Positions 25,574 to 35,275 of a stretch of 64,000 bases of DNA are shown here, piece by piece (the stretch's first letter is position 1; each line of letters opens with the position of its first letter). Source of the DNA: Psychromonas sp. SA13A (GTDB taxonomy: Bacteria; Pseudomonadota; Gammaproteobacteria; Enterobacterales; Psychromonadaceae); assembly GCF_011378715.1 (NCBI RefSeq), contig NZ_WTKU01000018.1, forward strand, positions 1 to 64,000, written 5' to 3'. The translations under genes were made by a program, and so were the position numbers. The notes under the pieces are model-generated. The model was not told where the DNA came from, did not search any database, and worked only from the letters and a program-made list of their open reading frames with translations.

Positions 25574-26005
25574 ATGAAAAATGACTTTAGTTCAGATGCT
25601 GTTTTCAATATCGTTCATTGCTATCGTCTAGCGATGCGTTCAGAACTGAAAGCTAATGAAATTGGGTTGAATTCGATGCATGTAAAATGTTTATCTTTTA
25701 TTAAAAAAAATGAATCCTGTACCGCGCACGATATTGTGTGTTTTTTTGACAAAGATAAATCACAAATAGCGCGATTGATTAAAGAAATGATTGAGCATAA
25801 ATGGATCACTAAAACAGCAAATCCCGAAGATAAACGTAGCTTGATCCTGTCACTGACAAAAGATGGAAAAGTGCTAGCTACGCAACTTTATGAGGCACAA
25901 GCAAAAATCAAACAGCAGATGCTACAAGGGTTATCTCAGGAAGAACTGCGCGTGTTTAATAAAGTGAGTGAGACAATGACAAATAATTTGAAATTATTTA
26001 AGTGA
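25574..26005 (+). CDS. MarR-family transcriptional regulator
   Basis: The 143-aa product starts MKNDFSSDAVFNIVHCYRLA; AAAGGTG lies 8 nt upstream, and an in-frame GTG inside that site is rejected. Winged-helix landmarks are HVKCLSFIKKNESCTAHDIV, the recognition helix DKDKSQIARLIKEMIEHKW and the wing NPEDKRSLILSLTKDG. The MarR dimer binds palindromic DNA and is released by a ligand or oxidation. Two Cys residues (CLSF, SCTAH) could be redox sensors, which is speculative. The probable target is the divergent ferric-siderophore reductase gene and itself. Confidence 0.9.
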   Translation: MKNDFSSDAVFNIVHCYRLAMRSELKANEIGLNSMHVKCLSFIKKNESCTAHDIVCFFDKDKSQIARLIKEMIEHKWITKTANPEDKRSLILSLTKDGKVLATQLYEAQAKIKQQMLQGLSQEELRVFNKVSETMTNNLKLFK

Positions 26006-26012
26006 TGATAAC

Positions 26013-26042
26013 GAGGAGCTCATTTAATAAAATAAGCTCCTC
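26013..26042 (+). terminator. Hairpin after the MarR gene
   Basis: GAGGAGCT (26013-26020) and AGCTCCTC (26035-26042) are perfect arms around a 14-nt AT loop, just after the stop codon. No T run follows on the + strand. Confidence 0.5.
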
Positions 26043-26143
26043 AATAAAACAAGATCTTAATTAAAAAGGTGCGATGAAATTCTTTTATAATTTACATTCA
26101 ACATTCAACATTCAAATTTTAATTTTCAATGTGAAGAAATAAG

Positions 26144-26440
26144 TTAATTGAATAGGGAGTCTGCCAATTGATCAACGGTCATTTTTGCTTTTCTAATGGT
26201 GATCTCAATACATTCGTCACGACTACCTACTAAATCAGAGCGTATAAATTGATGCGTTTGTAATGTTTCATCTTCACCCTTAGTGATCGTCGCTGCTACT
26301 CGAAATTGTCCGCCCTCTGCTATGGGGGCAGGCGTAATAATAAAGCCATTATAGGTTACGCTTGCAGCCTCTTCGGCTGTTGTTGTTGCTTCTGAAGTGT
26401 TGCTTGAAAAAAGTGAAGTGATACTTGATAAAAATCCCAT
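26144..26440 (-). CDS. HlyU-domain protein
   Basis: This 98-aa protein starts MGFLSSITSLFSSN, then an Ala/Thr-rich linker, then the conserved domain YNGFIITPAPIAEGGQFRVA and GEDETLQTHQFIRSDLVGSR, ending in a helix. This matches the HlyU family (PF10115), small cytoplasmic proteins named for a Vibrio hemolysin activator. The winged-helix ArsR-type HlyU regulator is a different protein, so a role in transcription should not be assumed. AAGGAAAAT precedes the ATG. It is monocistronic. Confidence 0.8.
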   Translation of the reverse strand: MGFLSSITSLFSSNTSEATTTAEEAASVTYNGFIITPAPIAEGGQFRVAATITKGEDETLQTHQFIRSDLVGSRDECIEITIRKAKMTVDQLADSLFN

Positions 26441-26840
26441 TATATATTTTCCTTAAATTCTTTCATGTTGCATCATTGCTTGTATTTATGTTTGAAATAA
26501 TTGATAGATTAACTGAATAATCTTCATATATAGCAGTGTTCTACTCGTTTATTTGAAGTGCATTATTTATCAAAAAACTAAACACCTCTCTGTAATACTA
26601 ACTCTATTAAGTGCGTGATTAAATATTGCGTCAAACATTTATTCTGCTTGCAAAATTGATAATCCAGAAGTGATGATCTTCAATGTTGAATTCGCTAACC
26701 AAGCTTGATCAGTTATTTAGTGGAATTGTCATAATACAATGTTGAATCCGCCATGCATTTTAACTTAAAGTGTTAAGACCATCGCCTGTAGTGATAAAGT
26801 ATCAAAATAAGTAAGCGTTCCAATATTCTATTTCGAGAGC
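26441..26840. other. Intergenic region with no recognised gene
   Basis: The stretch is AT-rich with no frame of note. It lies between the divergent HlyU-domain promoter and the terminator of the sodium-dependent transporter gene. Confidence 0.35.
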
Positions 26841-26867
26841 AAAAAAAAGCAACTCAAGGAGTTGCTT
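26841..26867 (-). terminator. Intrinsic terminator of the sodium-dependent transporter gene
   Basis: Read on the minus strand, AAGCAACTC (26859-26867) and GAGTTGCTT (26847-26855) form a 9-bp stem with a 3-nt loop, followed by a run of 8 T. A second stem (AAGCACAA with TTGTGCTT) lies between it and the stop codon. Confidence 0.88.
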
Positions 26868-26935
26868 ATATTCTGTTATACATGATAAGCACAACAATCA
26901 GTATATTGTGCTTATTTTACGCAATAAGCTTATGT

Positions 26936-28318
26936 TTAAAATAAACCGATAGCATTGGCAAATACTAATAAAATACCGATTGGTGCTACAAAACGTAGTA
27001 ACAATAATACAATCGAGAAAGCTGTATCTGACATTTGGAACTCTTCTTTCAAAATTTCTGGCTTGATCACCCAGCCAGCAAAAATTGAGATAAAGATACC
27101 ACCAAGCGGTAATAGAATATTCGCCGTGATGTAATCTAAGAACTCAAAAATGTCTCCGCCCATACCGAATGATAGTTTTGTCCATTCTGCGCCTGCAAAT
27201 GAGTAAATAGTTAATAGACTTAAAAGCCAAACTGTTACACCAGCAATGATAGCCGCTTTAGTACGACTCATGTTTTGACGTTCAGCTAAGTAAGCAGTAG
27301 GGGATTCAAGTAAAGCTATTACAGAAGTAAAGGCTGCAAATACAATCATGATAAAGAATAGTGTGCCTACTAAATCACCAAATGGCATTGAACCAAACGC
27401 AAGTGGAAGCGATTGGAATAATAAACCAGGTCCTGCACTTGGCTCTAAACCATTAGCAAATACGATTGGGTAAATAGCTAAGCCTGCAATTAATGCAACA
27501 ACCGTATCGGCAATCGCGATAGTAATAGATGTTTTTACAATTGATACACCTTTTGGCAGGTACGCACCATAAATCATCATAATACCCATTGCTAAGCTTA
27601 GAGTGAAAAAGGCGTGGCCTAATGCAACTAATGCACCTTCAATAGTAAGCTGAGAAAAGTCTATATGGAACATAAAGCTAAATGCAGATGCAAAATCACC
27701 GACGACAGCGGAGTAAAGCATAATGCCCACTAATAGTAGTAATAAAGATGGCATTAAGTAAGTAATGGCTGTTTCTAAACCATTTTTTACACCTTTTGAA
27801 ATTACATAAACAGCGGCAATAAGTGTTAATGAAGACCAAACAAGCAGTTGTGAAACACTAGTAATTAAGTCAGTAAATAAAGCGCCAATTACGTCTGCAT
27901 TAGTTGCAGGTACTGCAGCCGCAGAACTGAACTCGCCTGAGCCAGCAAAAAATACGTAAGCTGCTGCCCAACCTGCAATTACTGCGTAAAAACTAAGTAT
28001 TAAGAAACCCGCTAATACACCTATAGTGCCAATGATTGACCAATGAGAGGAATGACCTGATTCGGTAGCAACATGCGCTATAGCATTCGCTGGTGTTGAA
28101 CGACCACGTTTACCGATCACTACTTCAGCCATCATCACAGGTATACCGATTAAAAAGATACATAGAAGGTATACAAAAACGAATGCACCACCACCATTTT
28201 CACCCATGATGTAGGGGAATTTCCAAATATTACCAAGTCCAACTGCAGCACCGGTTGCAGCTAAAACGTACGCGTATCGACTTGACCATCGATTGGAGAC
28301 ATGTGTATCAGTGTTCAT
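26936..28318 (-). CDS. Sodium-dependent transporter, NSS/SNF family
   Basis: This 460-aa protein has the NSS signature at TM1 (VGLGNIWKFPYIMGENGGGA), which binds Na+ and substrate in LeuT-like carriers. About 11 further hydrophobic segments follow, including GHAFFTLSLAMGIMMIYGAY in the TM6 region. It imports amino acids or related amines with sodium; the exact substrate is unknown. A terminator lies about 70 bp downstream. It is monocistronic, with a 613-bp spacer before the divergent pncA. Confidence 0.92.
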   Translation of the reverse strand: MNTDTHVSNRWSSRYAYVLAATGAAVGLGNIWKFPYIMGENGGGAFVFVYLLCIFLIGIPVMMAEVVIGKRGRSTPANAIAHVATESGHSSHWSIIGTIGVLAGFLILSFYAVIAGWAAAYVFFAGSGEFSSAAAVPATNADVIGALFTDLITSVSQLLVWSSLTLIAAVYVISKGVKNGLETAITYLMPSLLLLLVGIMLYSAVVGDFASAFSFMFHIDFSQLTIEGALVALGHAFFTLSLAMGIMMIYGAYLPKGVSIVKTSITIAIADTVVALIAGLAIYPIVFANGLEPSAGPGLLFQSLPLAFGSMPFGDLVGTLFFIMIVFAAFTSVIALLESPTAYLAERQNMSRTKAAIIAGVTVWLLSLLTIYSFAGAEWTKLSFGMGGDIFEFLDYITANILLPLGGIFISIFAGWVIKPEILKEEFQMSDTAFSIVLLLLRFVAPIGILLVFANAIGLF

Positions 28319-28931
28319 TTAAATCCTTGAGATGTAATTAAAATAGATATTTTTATAGCAGAAACGTATTAAAACATAATTTAAGCGAATAATTGCCTAA
28401 GAATAATAAAAGTTCGGGCTATAGGCTACATAAACCATCATAAAAATTAATTTATGTTATTGAAAGCATACTCAGCTCAATAAAATGGCACGCAACTCAG
28501 TGAAATGAGCAATACCTTAGCATTGCTGTGGTTTATAGAAATTGATATTGCACAGAATAATCGACTTTTAAGGTGTTGCAAACAATATTCTATATATCAG
28601 GTTTAAAGCTGACTCGAATCTTTTAAATCATAATTATTGGTGTTTTGTAAATAAAAAATAGTTTAATGATCATAGCTATAGCATGACACTGTATTTCCAC
28701 TACCTTGCCAGTCATTGTGTACAGGAGTAAACTAAATGCTTTTTTAATCTTAATCTCTCAAGCTGTTCTTCTGTGTAAATTTAATAGATCAAATACGCCA
28801 AGATTTTAAATTAATACCTTAACAACAGAGGTTTCAATTAAAAGTTGTGACTAAAAGCTGTCATTTGATGAAGCATTACAGTTACTCGGCTCGTACACTG
28901 TTAAACATCAAAAAATAAATAGGAGTATTTA
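28319..28931. other. Long spacer between the transporter gene and pncA
   Basis: This 613-bp AT-rich stretch holds the two divergent promoter regions. A possible ribosome site with ATG near 28735 (CAGGAGTAAACTAAATG) is followed at once by a stop codon, so no gene is there. I saw no riboswitch-like fold or known operator. Confidence 0.4.
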
Positions 28932-29576
28932 ATGATCAAAATTGTAAAAACGAAAACGGCCAGTTTTGATATCGACCCTCAATGTGGTTTTACTCCTTTG
29001 TGTCCCGATGAGTTACCGATAGTTGAAGGGGATTTAATTGCACCAGAGTTAAATGCTCAAGCTAAGTTTGCTGACTATCGATTAGTTAGTAAAGATTGCC
29101 ATCCTGCTCAGGCACCTTGGATCGCGGAATCTGCTGATCAAGTGATGACGCCGGTGGAGGGGGATTACCCTAGTTTAGATATTAAATGGCCAGCGCATTG
29201 CGTGGTTGGTACAAAAGGAAATAGTTTAATACCTGGATTACCTAATGAAACTGAGTACGATTTATTAGTTAAAAAAGGTGAGCAGCCTTTTAAACACCCC
29301 TATGGTGCTTGTTATCAAGACCTTGCTGAAACTGAAAGCACTGGTGCAATTGAATGGTTGCAACAACAAGGGGTTGAAGTGGTTATTGTTGGGGGGCTTG
29401 CGACTGATTATTGTGTTAAAACATCGGTGTTACAGTTATGTAGGGCTGGATTTAAAGTGATTGTTAATTTAGCGGCTTGCCGTGGGGTTGACCGTGAATC
29501 GACAAAAATAGCCTGTACAACAATGCAAATGGCAGGTGCAACACTGATTAATAATAGTCAGGAACTGGAGTTGTAA
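28932..29576 (+). CDS. pncA: Nicotinamidase
   Basis: This 214-aa isochorismatase-fold enzyme has the catalytic Asp in FDIDPQCGF (~13), the Lys in LLVKKGEQPF (~114) and the nucleophile Cys in GGLATDYCVKT (161). Metal-site residues are visible in SKDCHP and WPAHC. It deamidates nicotinamide to nicotinate for NAD salvage in the cytoplasm. TAGGAGTAT precedes the ATG. Its stop codon overlaps the start of the next gene by one base (TAATG), so it is translationally coupled to the nicotinate phosphoribosyltransferase that uses its product. Confidence 0.93.
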   Translation: MIKIVKTKTASFDIDPQCGFTPLCPDELPIVEGDLIAPELNAQAKFADYRLVSKDCHPAQAPWIAESADQVMTPVEGDYPSLDIKWPAHCVVGTKGNSLIPGLPNETEYDLLVKKGEQPFKHPYGACYQDLAETESTGAIEWLQQQGVEVVIVGGLATDYCVKTSVLQLCRAGFKVIVNLAACRGVDRESTKIACTTMQMAGATLINNSQELEL

Positions 29577-30796
29577 TGAGTAATACAAAAATAGATCGTT
29601 GGTTGATTAATAGCTTAATGGATATTGATTTTTATAAAATAACCATGTTGCAGGCTTTTTATCATGCAGCGGAGTTCCGTCTAGTTAATGTGCAGTGGAA
29701 ATTTGCATGTAGAAATAAGGAAGGCTTAGATTTAACGCCTTTGATTCCAGAAATTCAAAAGCAACTAGAGCATATTTGTACGCTATCTTTTACAGACGAA
29801 GAATTAGATTATCTAGCGAAGCTGTCTTTTATTAAACCTGATTACATTGAATTCCTACGTATTTTTAAATTAAATATGAAATTCATCCATCTACATTCAG
29901 ACGGTGAAAATATTAATTTACGTTTTGATGGTCCTTTATTACACGTCAGTTTATTTGAAATTTATGCCTTATCCATTATCAGTGAATTACACACTTATAT
30001 TAATTGTGGTGGTTTCGATCTATTTATCGCTCGTGAAAAATTAGCTTCAAAAATTGCGCTGCTTAAAGCCGAAGGTGATTTAAGTGGTTTTAGTTTTATA
30101 GATTTTGGAACTCGGCGTCGAGCCAGTAAAGATTGGCAAGAAGAAGTATTAACAACCTTGAAAGCTGAATTACCAGATTCCTTTGTCGGAACAAGTAGTG
30201 TTCATTTTGCAAGAACGCTGGGTTTACCCGCGCTCGGTACCATGGCTCACGAATGGTTCCAGAGTTGGCAAGCAGTAACCCGCTTGGCGGATGCGCAAAC
30301 TGCAGCATTAGAAGGTTGGGTAAGAGAATACAGAGGACGACTTGGTACTGCATTAACAGATTGTTATTCGATGGATTCTTTTATTCGCGACTTTGACGAT
30401 CCGTATTTTGGTAAATTGTATGATGGCCTTCGTCACGATAGTGGTTGTCCCTTTATATGGGGAGAAAAAGCCATTGCTCTGTATCGAAGTATGGACATTG
30501 AACCACTAAATAAAACACTGGTATTTAGTGACTCTTTAGACTTTCCTCGTATGATCGAAATATGGAAACGATTCAGAGGACGTATTAAAGTCACATTTGG
30601 TATTGGTACGAATTTAATGAACGATGTAGGCAACACACCATTAAGTATTGTGATTAAAATGATCACGGTTAATGGCAAACCGGTTGCTAAAATTTCTGAT
30701 GAGCCTGGTAAAAGTATGTGTGAAGATCTCGGTTATTTGCAATATCTCGCCAGTCAATATGGGATTGATCCTAGTACGGTAAAAATATCTAAATAG
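29576..30796 (+). CDS. pncB: Nicotinate phosphoribosyltransferase
   Basis: This 406-aa enzyme has SLMDIDFYKITMLQAFYH at the N-terminus, IDFGTRRRASKDWQ, the phospho-acceptor His in LGTMAHEWFQSW, and DSLDFPRMIEIW with the phosphate-site FGIGTNLMNDVG downstream. It converts nicotinate and PRPP, with ATP, to nicotinate mononucleotide. It is the second gene of the pncAB salvage operon and is followed by a strong terminator. Confidence 0.95.
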   Translation: MSNTKIDRWLINSLMDIDFYKITMLQAFYHAAEFRLVNVQWKFACRNKEGLDLTPLIPEIQKQLEHICTLSFTDEELDYLAKLSFIKPDYIEFLRIFKLNMKFIHLHSDGENINLRFDGPLLHVSLFEIYALSIISELHTYINCGGFDLFIAREKLASKIALLKAEGDLSGFSFIDFGTRRRASKDWQEEVLTTLKAELPDSFVGTSSVHFARTLGLPALGTMAHEWFQSWQAVTRLADAQTAALEGWVREYRGRLGTALTDCYSMDSFIRDFDDPYFGKLYDGLRHDSGCPFIWGEKAIALYRSMDIEPLNKTLVFSDSLDFPRMIEIWKRFRGRIKVTFGIGTNLMNDVGNTPLSIVIKMITVNGKPVAKISDEPGKSMCEDLGYLQYLASQYGIDPSTVKISK

Positions 30797-30828
30797 CTTT
30801 TTACTTCTTTCAATAGCATTAATTTAAT

Positions 30829-30879
30829 AAAAAAGGGCTTAACGCTATTACTTTAAGTAGTAGCATTGAGCCCTTTTTT
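30829..30879. terminator. Bidirectional terminator between pncB and yejM
   Basis: AAAAAAGGGCTT (30829-30840) pairs with GAGCCCTTTTTT (30868-30879) through a long, imperfectly paired central stem. T runs on both strands suit the convergent genes. Confidence 0.85.
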
Positions 30880-30915
30880 GTTGTCATAATGTTAGTTGCA
30901 GTGTCAGTCGTAGTG

Positions 30916-32721
30916 TTAATTAAAGCGACGTAATTTCGATAGCACGTCAATCAGTAAGGTAATATCAAATTCATTTTCATTACCCGCTTTACCAACACCT
31001 TCACCTTGCCAGTCAATACTATCAATATCGCCATTTCCTGAGAATTGCGTGATTTTATCTGTTTCATAAATAATATAATTATCTATATCGCCAGATAAAA
31101 CATACTGCCGTACATTGTTATCTAATAAATGTTGGCCACTACTGTAAGAATTTGCAGGGTTTGTCACTGCAAAAATATCTTGCATTAACGTCGGTATAAT
31201 ATCCACATGGCTTGTCATTCTATAAATGTTTTTAGGTGTTTTATCAGGCCAAATAATGACTAATGGTACATGTGAACCATTAATTAACTCATCATTTGTA
31301 TTTTGACCTTTAAATGATTGTCCGTGAGTTCCAGTGATAACAATAATAGTATTTTGGTATTGTTTTTGTTCTTTTAAAGTTTCTATTAAACGTTGTATCT
31401 GGTTATCGATAGTTGCAACCTGAGACTGATATAGAGACAAATTTTCACTTTGTTCCGGAATTGTTCTGTGCGTAGCTTGAGAAAATAAATGGTCATTTTT
31501 TTGTTCTAAGTAGACATAACTAAACCAAGGTTTATCCAACTGTTGAGTTGCTGCCCATTTTACCCATTGTTGCACTACTTGAATGTTATTTTCTGCTTTT
31601 GAGTAATAGACATCAGGTATCGTTTTTAACTGACTAAAACTGCTTTGTAAAAACTCTGGGTGTACAAATCCAATACTTGAAAACAGTCCAATAGGGCGTT
31701 GTTGTGCCACCACTTCGTTCATTAAAATTGGTGCGATATGGTTTTCTGTAACAGCATTCCAATAACTATTGGGTAGTCCATAAAACAAACTAAATACACC
31801 TTGTCGACTATTATTAGCGCCACTAAAATGATTTTTAAAATTCATACCTTGTTCGCTTAAAGCTTCTAAATTAGGCATATTATTAAGGTTTAACATGTCA
31901 GCACGCAAAGACTCTACATTAATGATCAACACGTTATTGTTGGCATTTATTGTTGGTTTTTGTGCATAGCTTAACGGCGTGAGTGGATAATTAAGTTGTT
32001 GTTGATTGGTTCCTGCTTGACCCAGACTATTTTTTTGTAATTTGTCTTCATTTAACCAACCCTGTTTAGTCAAAAAAGTGCGTGCAGTCATCGGGTAGGA
32101 TAACGGATAAAGTGACTTTTGATGGGTGATTGGTCGGTATTGCGTGGCATCAGCCCAAATAAAAACAAGATGTGTGAGCACAAAAGCCGCGAATAAAAAC
32201 AGGGCGATAGGCTTGCCGATGTGTTTAGACTGAATTTTTCGTACTTTTTTCCATAATAAAAAGGAAAAAAGCAGTTCCAATGAGAATGTGATTGGTATTG
32301 AAATATAGTGAAGGTTGATTGAATAAATAGCTTCAACTTGTTCCGGTTTTTGTAAAAATTGCCAAATAAGTGGATTTAGATGGAAATCATAAAGCCGAAA
32401 AATTTGGGTGTCAATAATCAAAAAAGTGATCGCAGTGGTTGCGATCACAATAGAAATTATTCGATAGGTCAAATTATGGGAAATTAAAAAAGCTAACGGA
32501 AATAACAGAATGCCGAAGACCATCGCCCCAAGGAAACTGAAATGGCCAACTAAGCTTAAGAATTGATAAAAAATGCCTAAGCTTGAATCAGCTAACCCTG
32601 AATAGGCGATATAACGCAGGCTAATTAAAGAGATGGCAACAATATTGAAAAATGTAAACCAGTGAGCCCAAGCTACTTGCTTGGCTACGTTATCGTGGAA
32701 TTTATGACCCGTTTCTACCAT
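30916..32721 (-). CDS. yejM: YejM/PbgA-like inner-membrane sulfatase-fold protein
   Basis: This 601-aa protein has an N-terminal DUF3413 membrane domain with five helices (AHWFTFFNIVAISLISLRY, FLGAMVFGILLFPLAFLI and others, up to ~residue 190). A linker and a periplasmic alkaline-phosphatase/sulfatase fold follow (NVLIINVESLRADMLNLNN, NHFSGANNSRQGVFSLFYG, TIIVITGTHGQSF). The enterobacterial homologue (PbgA/LapC) senses periplasmic LPS and controls LpxC turnover; it is not a working sulfatase. Here the nucleophile position reads NNSRQG rather than the sulfatase CxPSR. It follows yejL after 5 bp. Confidence 0.9.
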   Translation of the reverse strand: MVETGHKFHDNVAKQVAWAHWFTFFNIVAISLISLRYIAYSGLADSSLGIFYQFLSLVGHFSFLGAMVFGILLFPLAFLISHNLTYRIISIVIATTAITFLIIDTQIFRLYDFHLNPLIWQFLQKPEQVEAIYSINLHYISIPITFSLELLFSFLLWKKVRKIQSKHIGKPIALFLFAAFVLTHLVFIWADATQYRPITHQKSLYPLSYPMTARTFLTKQGWLNEDKLQKNSLGQAGTNQQQLNYPLTPLSYAQKPTINANNNVLIINVESLRADMLNLNNMPNLEALSEQGMNFKNHFSGANNSRQGVFSLFYGLPNSYWNAVTENHIAPILMNEVVAQQRPIGLFSSIGFVHPEFLQSSFSQLKTIPDVYYSKAENNIQVVQQWVKWAATQQLDKPWFSYVYLEQKNDHLFSQATHRTIPEQSENLSLYQSQVATIDNQIQRLIETLKEQKQYQNTIIVITGTHGQSFKGQNTNDELINGSHVPLVIIWPDKTPKNIYRMTSHVDIIPTLMQDIFAVTNPANSYSSGQHLLDNNVRQYVLSGDIDNYIIYETDKITQFSGNGDIDSIDWQGEGVGKAGNENEFDITLLIDVLSKLRRFN

Positions 32722-32726
32722 TGTTA

Positions 32727-32951
32727 TTATTTATCTTTCAAATTAATAGAAGCACTTAATGCTTTTACAAATTTGTCGCTAATGGCTTTACGTTGAGATG
32801 TTGGTACTTGGCTATTAATAACATGTGTAATGCTATTTCCGAGAATCATTAGACTCAAATCAACGGACACATCATTGTCGTGTAAAACCTCCATTACCTG
32901 GTCAAGAATAGTTTCGATTTTTTGGCTAGAGTATTTCGATTGAATTGGCAT
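32727..32951 (-). CDS. yejL: UPF0352 family protein YejL
   Basis: This 74-aa protein has the family sequence MPIQSKYSSQKIETILDQVM, followed by SLMILGNSITHVINSQVP and a C-terminal KFVKALSASI. It is all-helical and cytoplasmic, with no known biochemical activity. It is first in the yejL-yejM operon and divergent from yejK, the same order as in E. coli. The yejK promoter region, with a TATAAT at 33167-33172, lies in the shared spacer. Confidence 0.92.
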   Translation of the reverse strand: MPIQSKYSSQKIETILDQVMEVLHDNDVSVDLSLMILGNSITHVINSQVPTSQRKAISDKFVKALSASINLKDK

Positions 32952-33214
32952 AATAAACTTCTAATTAAGGGATAATAATTGCGATATGATACCGCACTCA
33001 TATTATTATACCAATCACTTAAAGACTGGAATTTTAAAGTTGATCGGATAATTAACCAAACATAATATCCTCTTTAGCGTATCTGTCTGTTAATTATGAA
33101 AGTGAATCCGAACCTAGATTCGCACAATAAGCTTCGATTTGCTGTTTTAAGATCCGCCGTGGTGTGTATAATTTACCAATTAAGTTCACTTGCTTCAATA
33201 AGGTCTCTCTATCT

Positions 33215-34291
33215 ATGAACGTTTCTGCTACTAACATCATTTTACATTCGCTTAGTTACAATAGCGAAGGGGTTTTAAATTGTAAAATGCGCGAAGGTGA
33301 ATTACCTATTTCCCCTTCTATTGAGCAACTGGTGATGGACTTACACCGTGGTTATCAAAGTAAATCTAATAAAGCATTTGCTTATTTCGCTGCTGAAGCT
33401 GACAAGCCACAAGTATTTCATCGCGCCTTGAAAGAAGAGTTATCGGGTGAATTAGACTTTGTTAGCTTTTCACAACAAGCAGCAACGTGTTTGGTTGATG
33501 AATTAAAAGAGCATGACTTTGCAGAAGAGGGTGTGTTGTTGATTACTAAGTATAGTTGGACAACTAGTGACTATTTATTGGTGGCGTTATTACAAAATAA
33601 CCAATCGATTAGCGTCAACGAAAACTTAGAACTACAAGTTAGTCAGCATATTGAAACGAGTAAAATTCAACTTGTGGCCAGAATTGACCTCACTTTATTA
33701 GCTCGCGATCCAGAAGCTAATCGTTACATATCATTTATTAAAGGGCGAGTGGGTAGAAAAGTATCCGATTTCTTTTTAGACTTTATGGGCGCAAAAGAAG
33801 GATTTGATGCAAAAGCACAAAACCAAGGTTTGTTAAAAGCGGTCGATGAATTTTGTGAAAAACAAGCTTTACCTACAGAACAAAAACAAACAGTACGTGA
33901 AGTCACTTCAAATTATTGTAAAGAGCAATTAAAAGAAGGCGAAGATATTGACCTGTCGAGTTTATCCGAAGAGTTTAAAAGCGCTTCTAGCCTTGAAGGT
34001 AGTTTTTATGATTTTGTCACTGAGGATTATCAACTAGAAGAGAACTTTCCTGCTGATCGAACATTAATGAGAAAGCTAACCAAGTACACTGGCCAAGGCG
34101 GCGGTATGAACATCAGCTTCGACCAAAAACATTTAGGTACTTCAATCAGCTATGATGAAGCTTCAGATACATTGACTATCCAAGGTATTCCACCAAATCT
34201 TCGTGAACAACTTAAACGCGATGCGTTAATCGAGACTGATAGTAAAACTGAGTCTGCACAAATATCTGACGATGACAAAGCGCCTTTTTAA
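33215..34291 (+). CDS. yejK: Nucleoid-associated protein YejK (NdpA)
   Basis: The 358-aa product starts MNVSATNIILHSLSYNSEG. The ATG at 33215 is chosen because AAGGTC lies about 12 nt upstream and the family starts here; an in-frame GTG 51 bases earlier overlaps the -10 box TATAAT. Typical segments are VMDLHRGYQSKSNKAFAYF, YISFIKGRVGRKVSDFFLDF and the C-terminal GMNISFDQKHLGTSISYDE. YejK binds the nucleoid, and its role is unclear. An acidic, Ser-rich tail ends the protein. Confidence 0.93.
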   Translation: MNVSATNIILHSLSYNSEGVLNCKMREGELPISPSIEQLVMDLHRGYQSKSNKAFAYFAAEADKPQVFHRALKEELSGELDFVSFSQQAATCLVDELKEHDFAEEGVLLITKYSWTTSDYLLVALLQNNQSISVNENLELQVSQHIETSKIQLVARIDLTLLARDPEANRYISFIKGRVGRKVSDFFLDFMGAKEGFDAKAQNQGLLKAVDEFCEKQALPTEQKQTVREVTSNYCKEQLKEGEDIDLSSLSEEFKSASSLEGSFYDFVTEDYQLEENFPADRTLMRKLTKYTGQGGGMNISFDQKHLGTSISYDEASDTLTIQGIPPNLREQLKRDALIETDSKTESAQISDDDKAPF

Positions 34292-34324
34292 GGTTGACTG
34301 TTAATTTAAAAAAGTGATTAAAGC

Positions 34325-35191
34325 ATGAAATTATTTGTACGAGATTTAACGGTCATCGATTCTACCTATCTAGATCACAGACGTGGTTTTGTTGGCGAAA
34401 GCTATCAAGTAGACGTCGTACTAGATGGACAATTAAACGAACAATCTATGTTATTAGATTTTTCACTAGTTAAAAAACAAATCAAAGCAATTATTGACGC
34501 GGAAGTAGATCATAAGTTACTGGTGCCACAGTCTGCTGATTATTGTTCTGTATCGATTCAAGCTGATCGCACTCAAGTAGATTATATACTTGAAGATCAT
34601 AGTGTTATTCAGCTAAAAAGCCCGCACCAAGCTTATTGCTTGTTAGATGCTGAAAGCATAACCATTCCGTTATTAGAGGCATATTTAGAGCAAGTATTAT
34701 TAGTTAAGTTACCTAAAAATATAACCGGATTATCCATTACGTTACGTTCAGAAGTAATTTCAACACCTTATTATCATTATACGCATGGATTAAAAAAGCA
34801 CGATGGTAATTGCCAACGTATTGCCCATGGGCATCGTTCAAAAATTGATATTTATATTAATGGTCAATATAGTGAACTATGGGTTAAAAAATGGGCCCAA
34901 CGTTGGTCTGATATTTATTTAGCAAGCGACGAAGATTTATTAGACTCTACGTTACTATCTTTTACGCCTTCAGAGTCAACGGTGCCAATGCATTGTTCTG
35001 CTTATCATTCTGCACAGGGGTATTTTGAGTTGTTGATGCCTGCAAGTCGCTGTGAAGTACTCAATAATGACACAACGGTTGAAGAGTTAGCCCGCTTTAT
35101 ATGCGAAACTATCAAACAAGAAGAAGGGCAAAACAATGTCATTGTTTATGCTTATGAAGGGATCGGTAAAGGTGCGATTGCCGAGTTGTAA
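34325..35191 (+). CDS. Two-domain 6-pyruvoyl-tetrahydropterin synthase/QueD-like protein
   Basis: This 288-aa protein is about twice the length of QueD. The N-terminal half has the QueD core pattern (ESYQVDVVLDG, MLLDFSLVKKQIKAIID, EVDHKLLVP), but the HGH zinc motif is replaced by VGE. The C-terminal half keeps zinc and catalytic residues in THGLKKHDGNCQRIAHGHRS (His154, Cys163, His168, His170). It looks like a tandem or permuted pair in which one half is structural. Canonical members make carboxytetrahydropterin for queuosine or act on pterins; this variant's product is unknown. It lies 33 bp after yejK, probably in one transcript. Confidence 0.8.
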   Translation: MKLFVRDLTVIDSTYLDHRRGFVGESYQVDVVLDGQLNEQSMLLDFSLVKKQIKAIIDAEVDHKLLVPQSADYCSVSIQADRTQVDYILEDHSVIQLKSPHQAYCLLDAESITIPLLEAYLEQVLLVKLPKNITGLSITLRSEVISTPYYHYTHGLKKHDGNCQRIAHGHRSKIDIYINGQYSELWVKKWAQRWSDIYLASDEDLLDSTLLSFTPSESTVPMHCSAYHSAQGYFELLMPASRCEVLNNDTTVEELARFICETIKQEEGQNNVIVYAYEGIGKGAIAEL

Positions 35192-35275
35192 TCGTTCACC
35201 TGTTTAATTGTATGGTACGGCAAATATTTAACTGCCGTTAAGAAATTAATTCAATACTCGCTTTAAGGATTTAAG

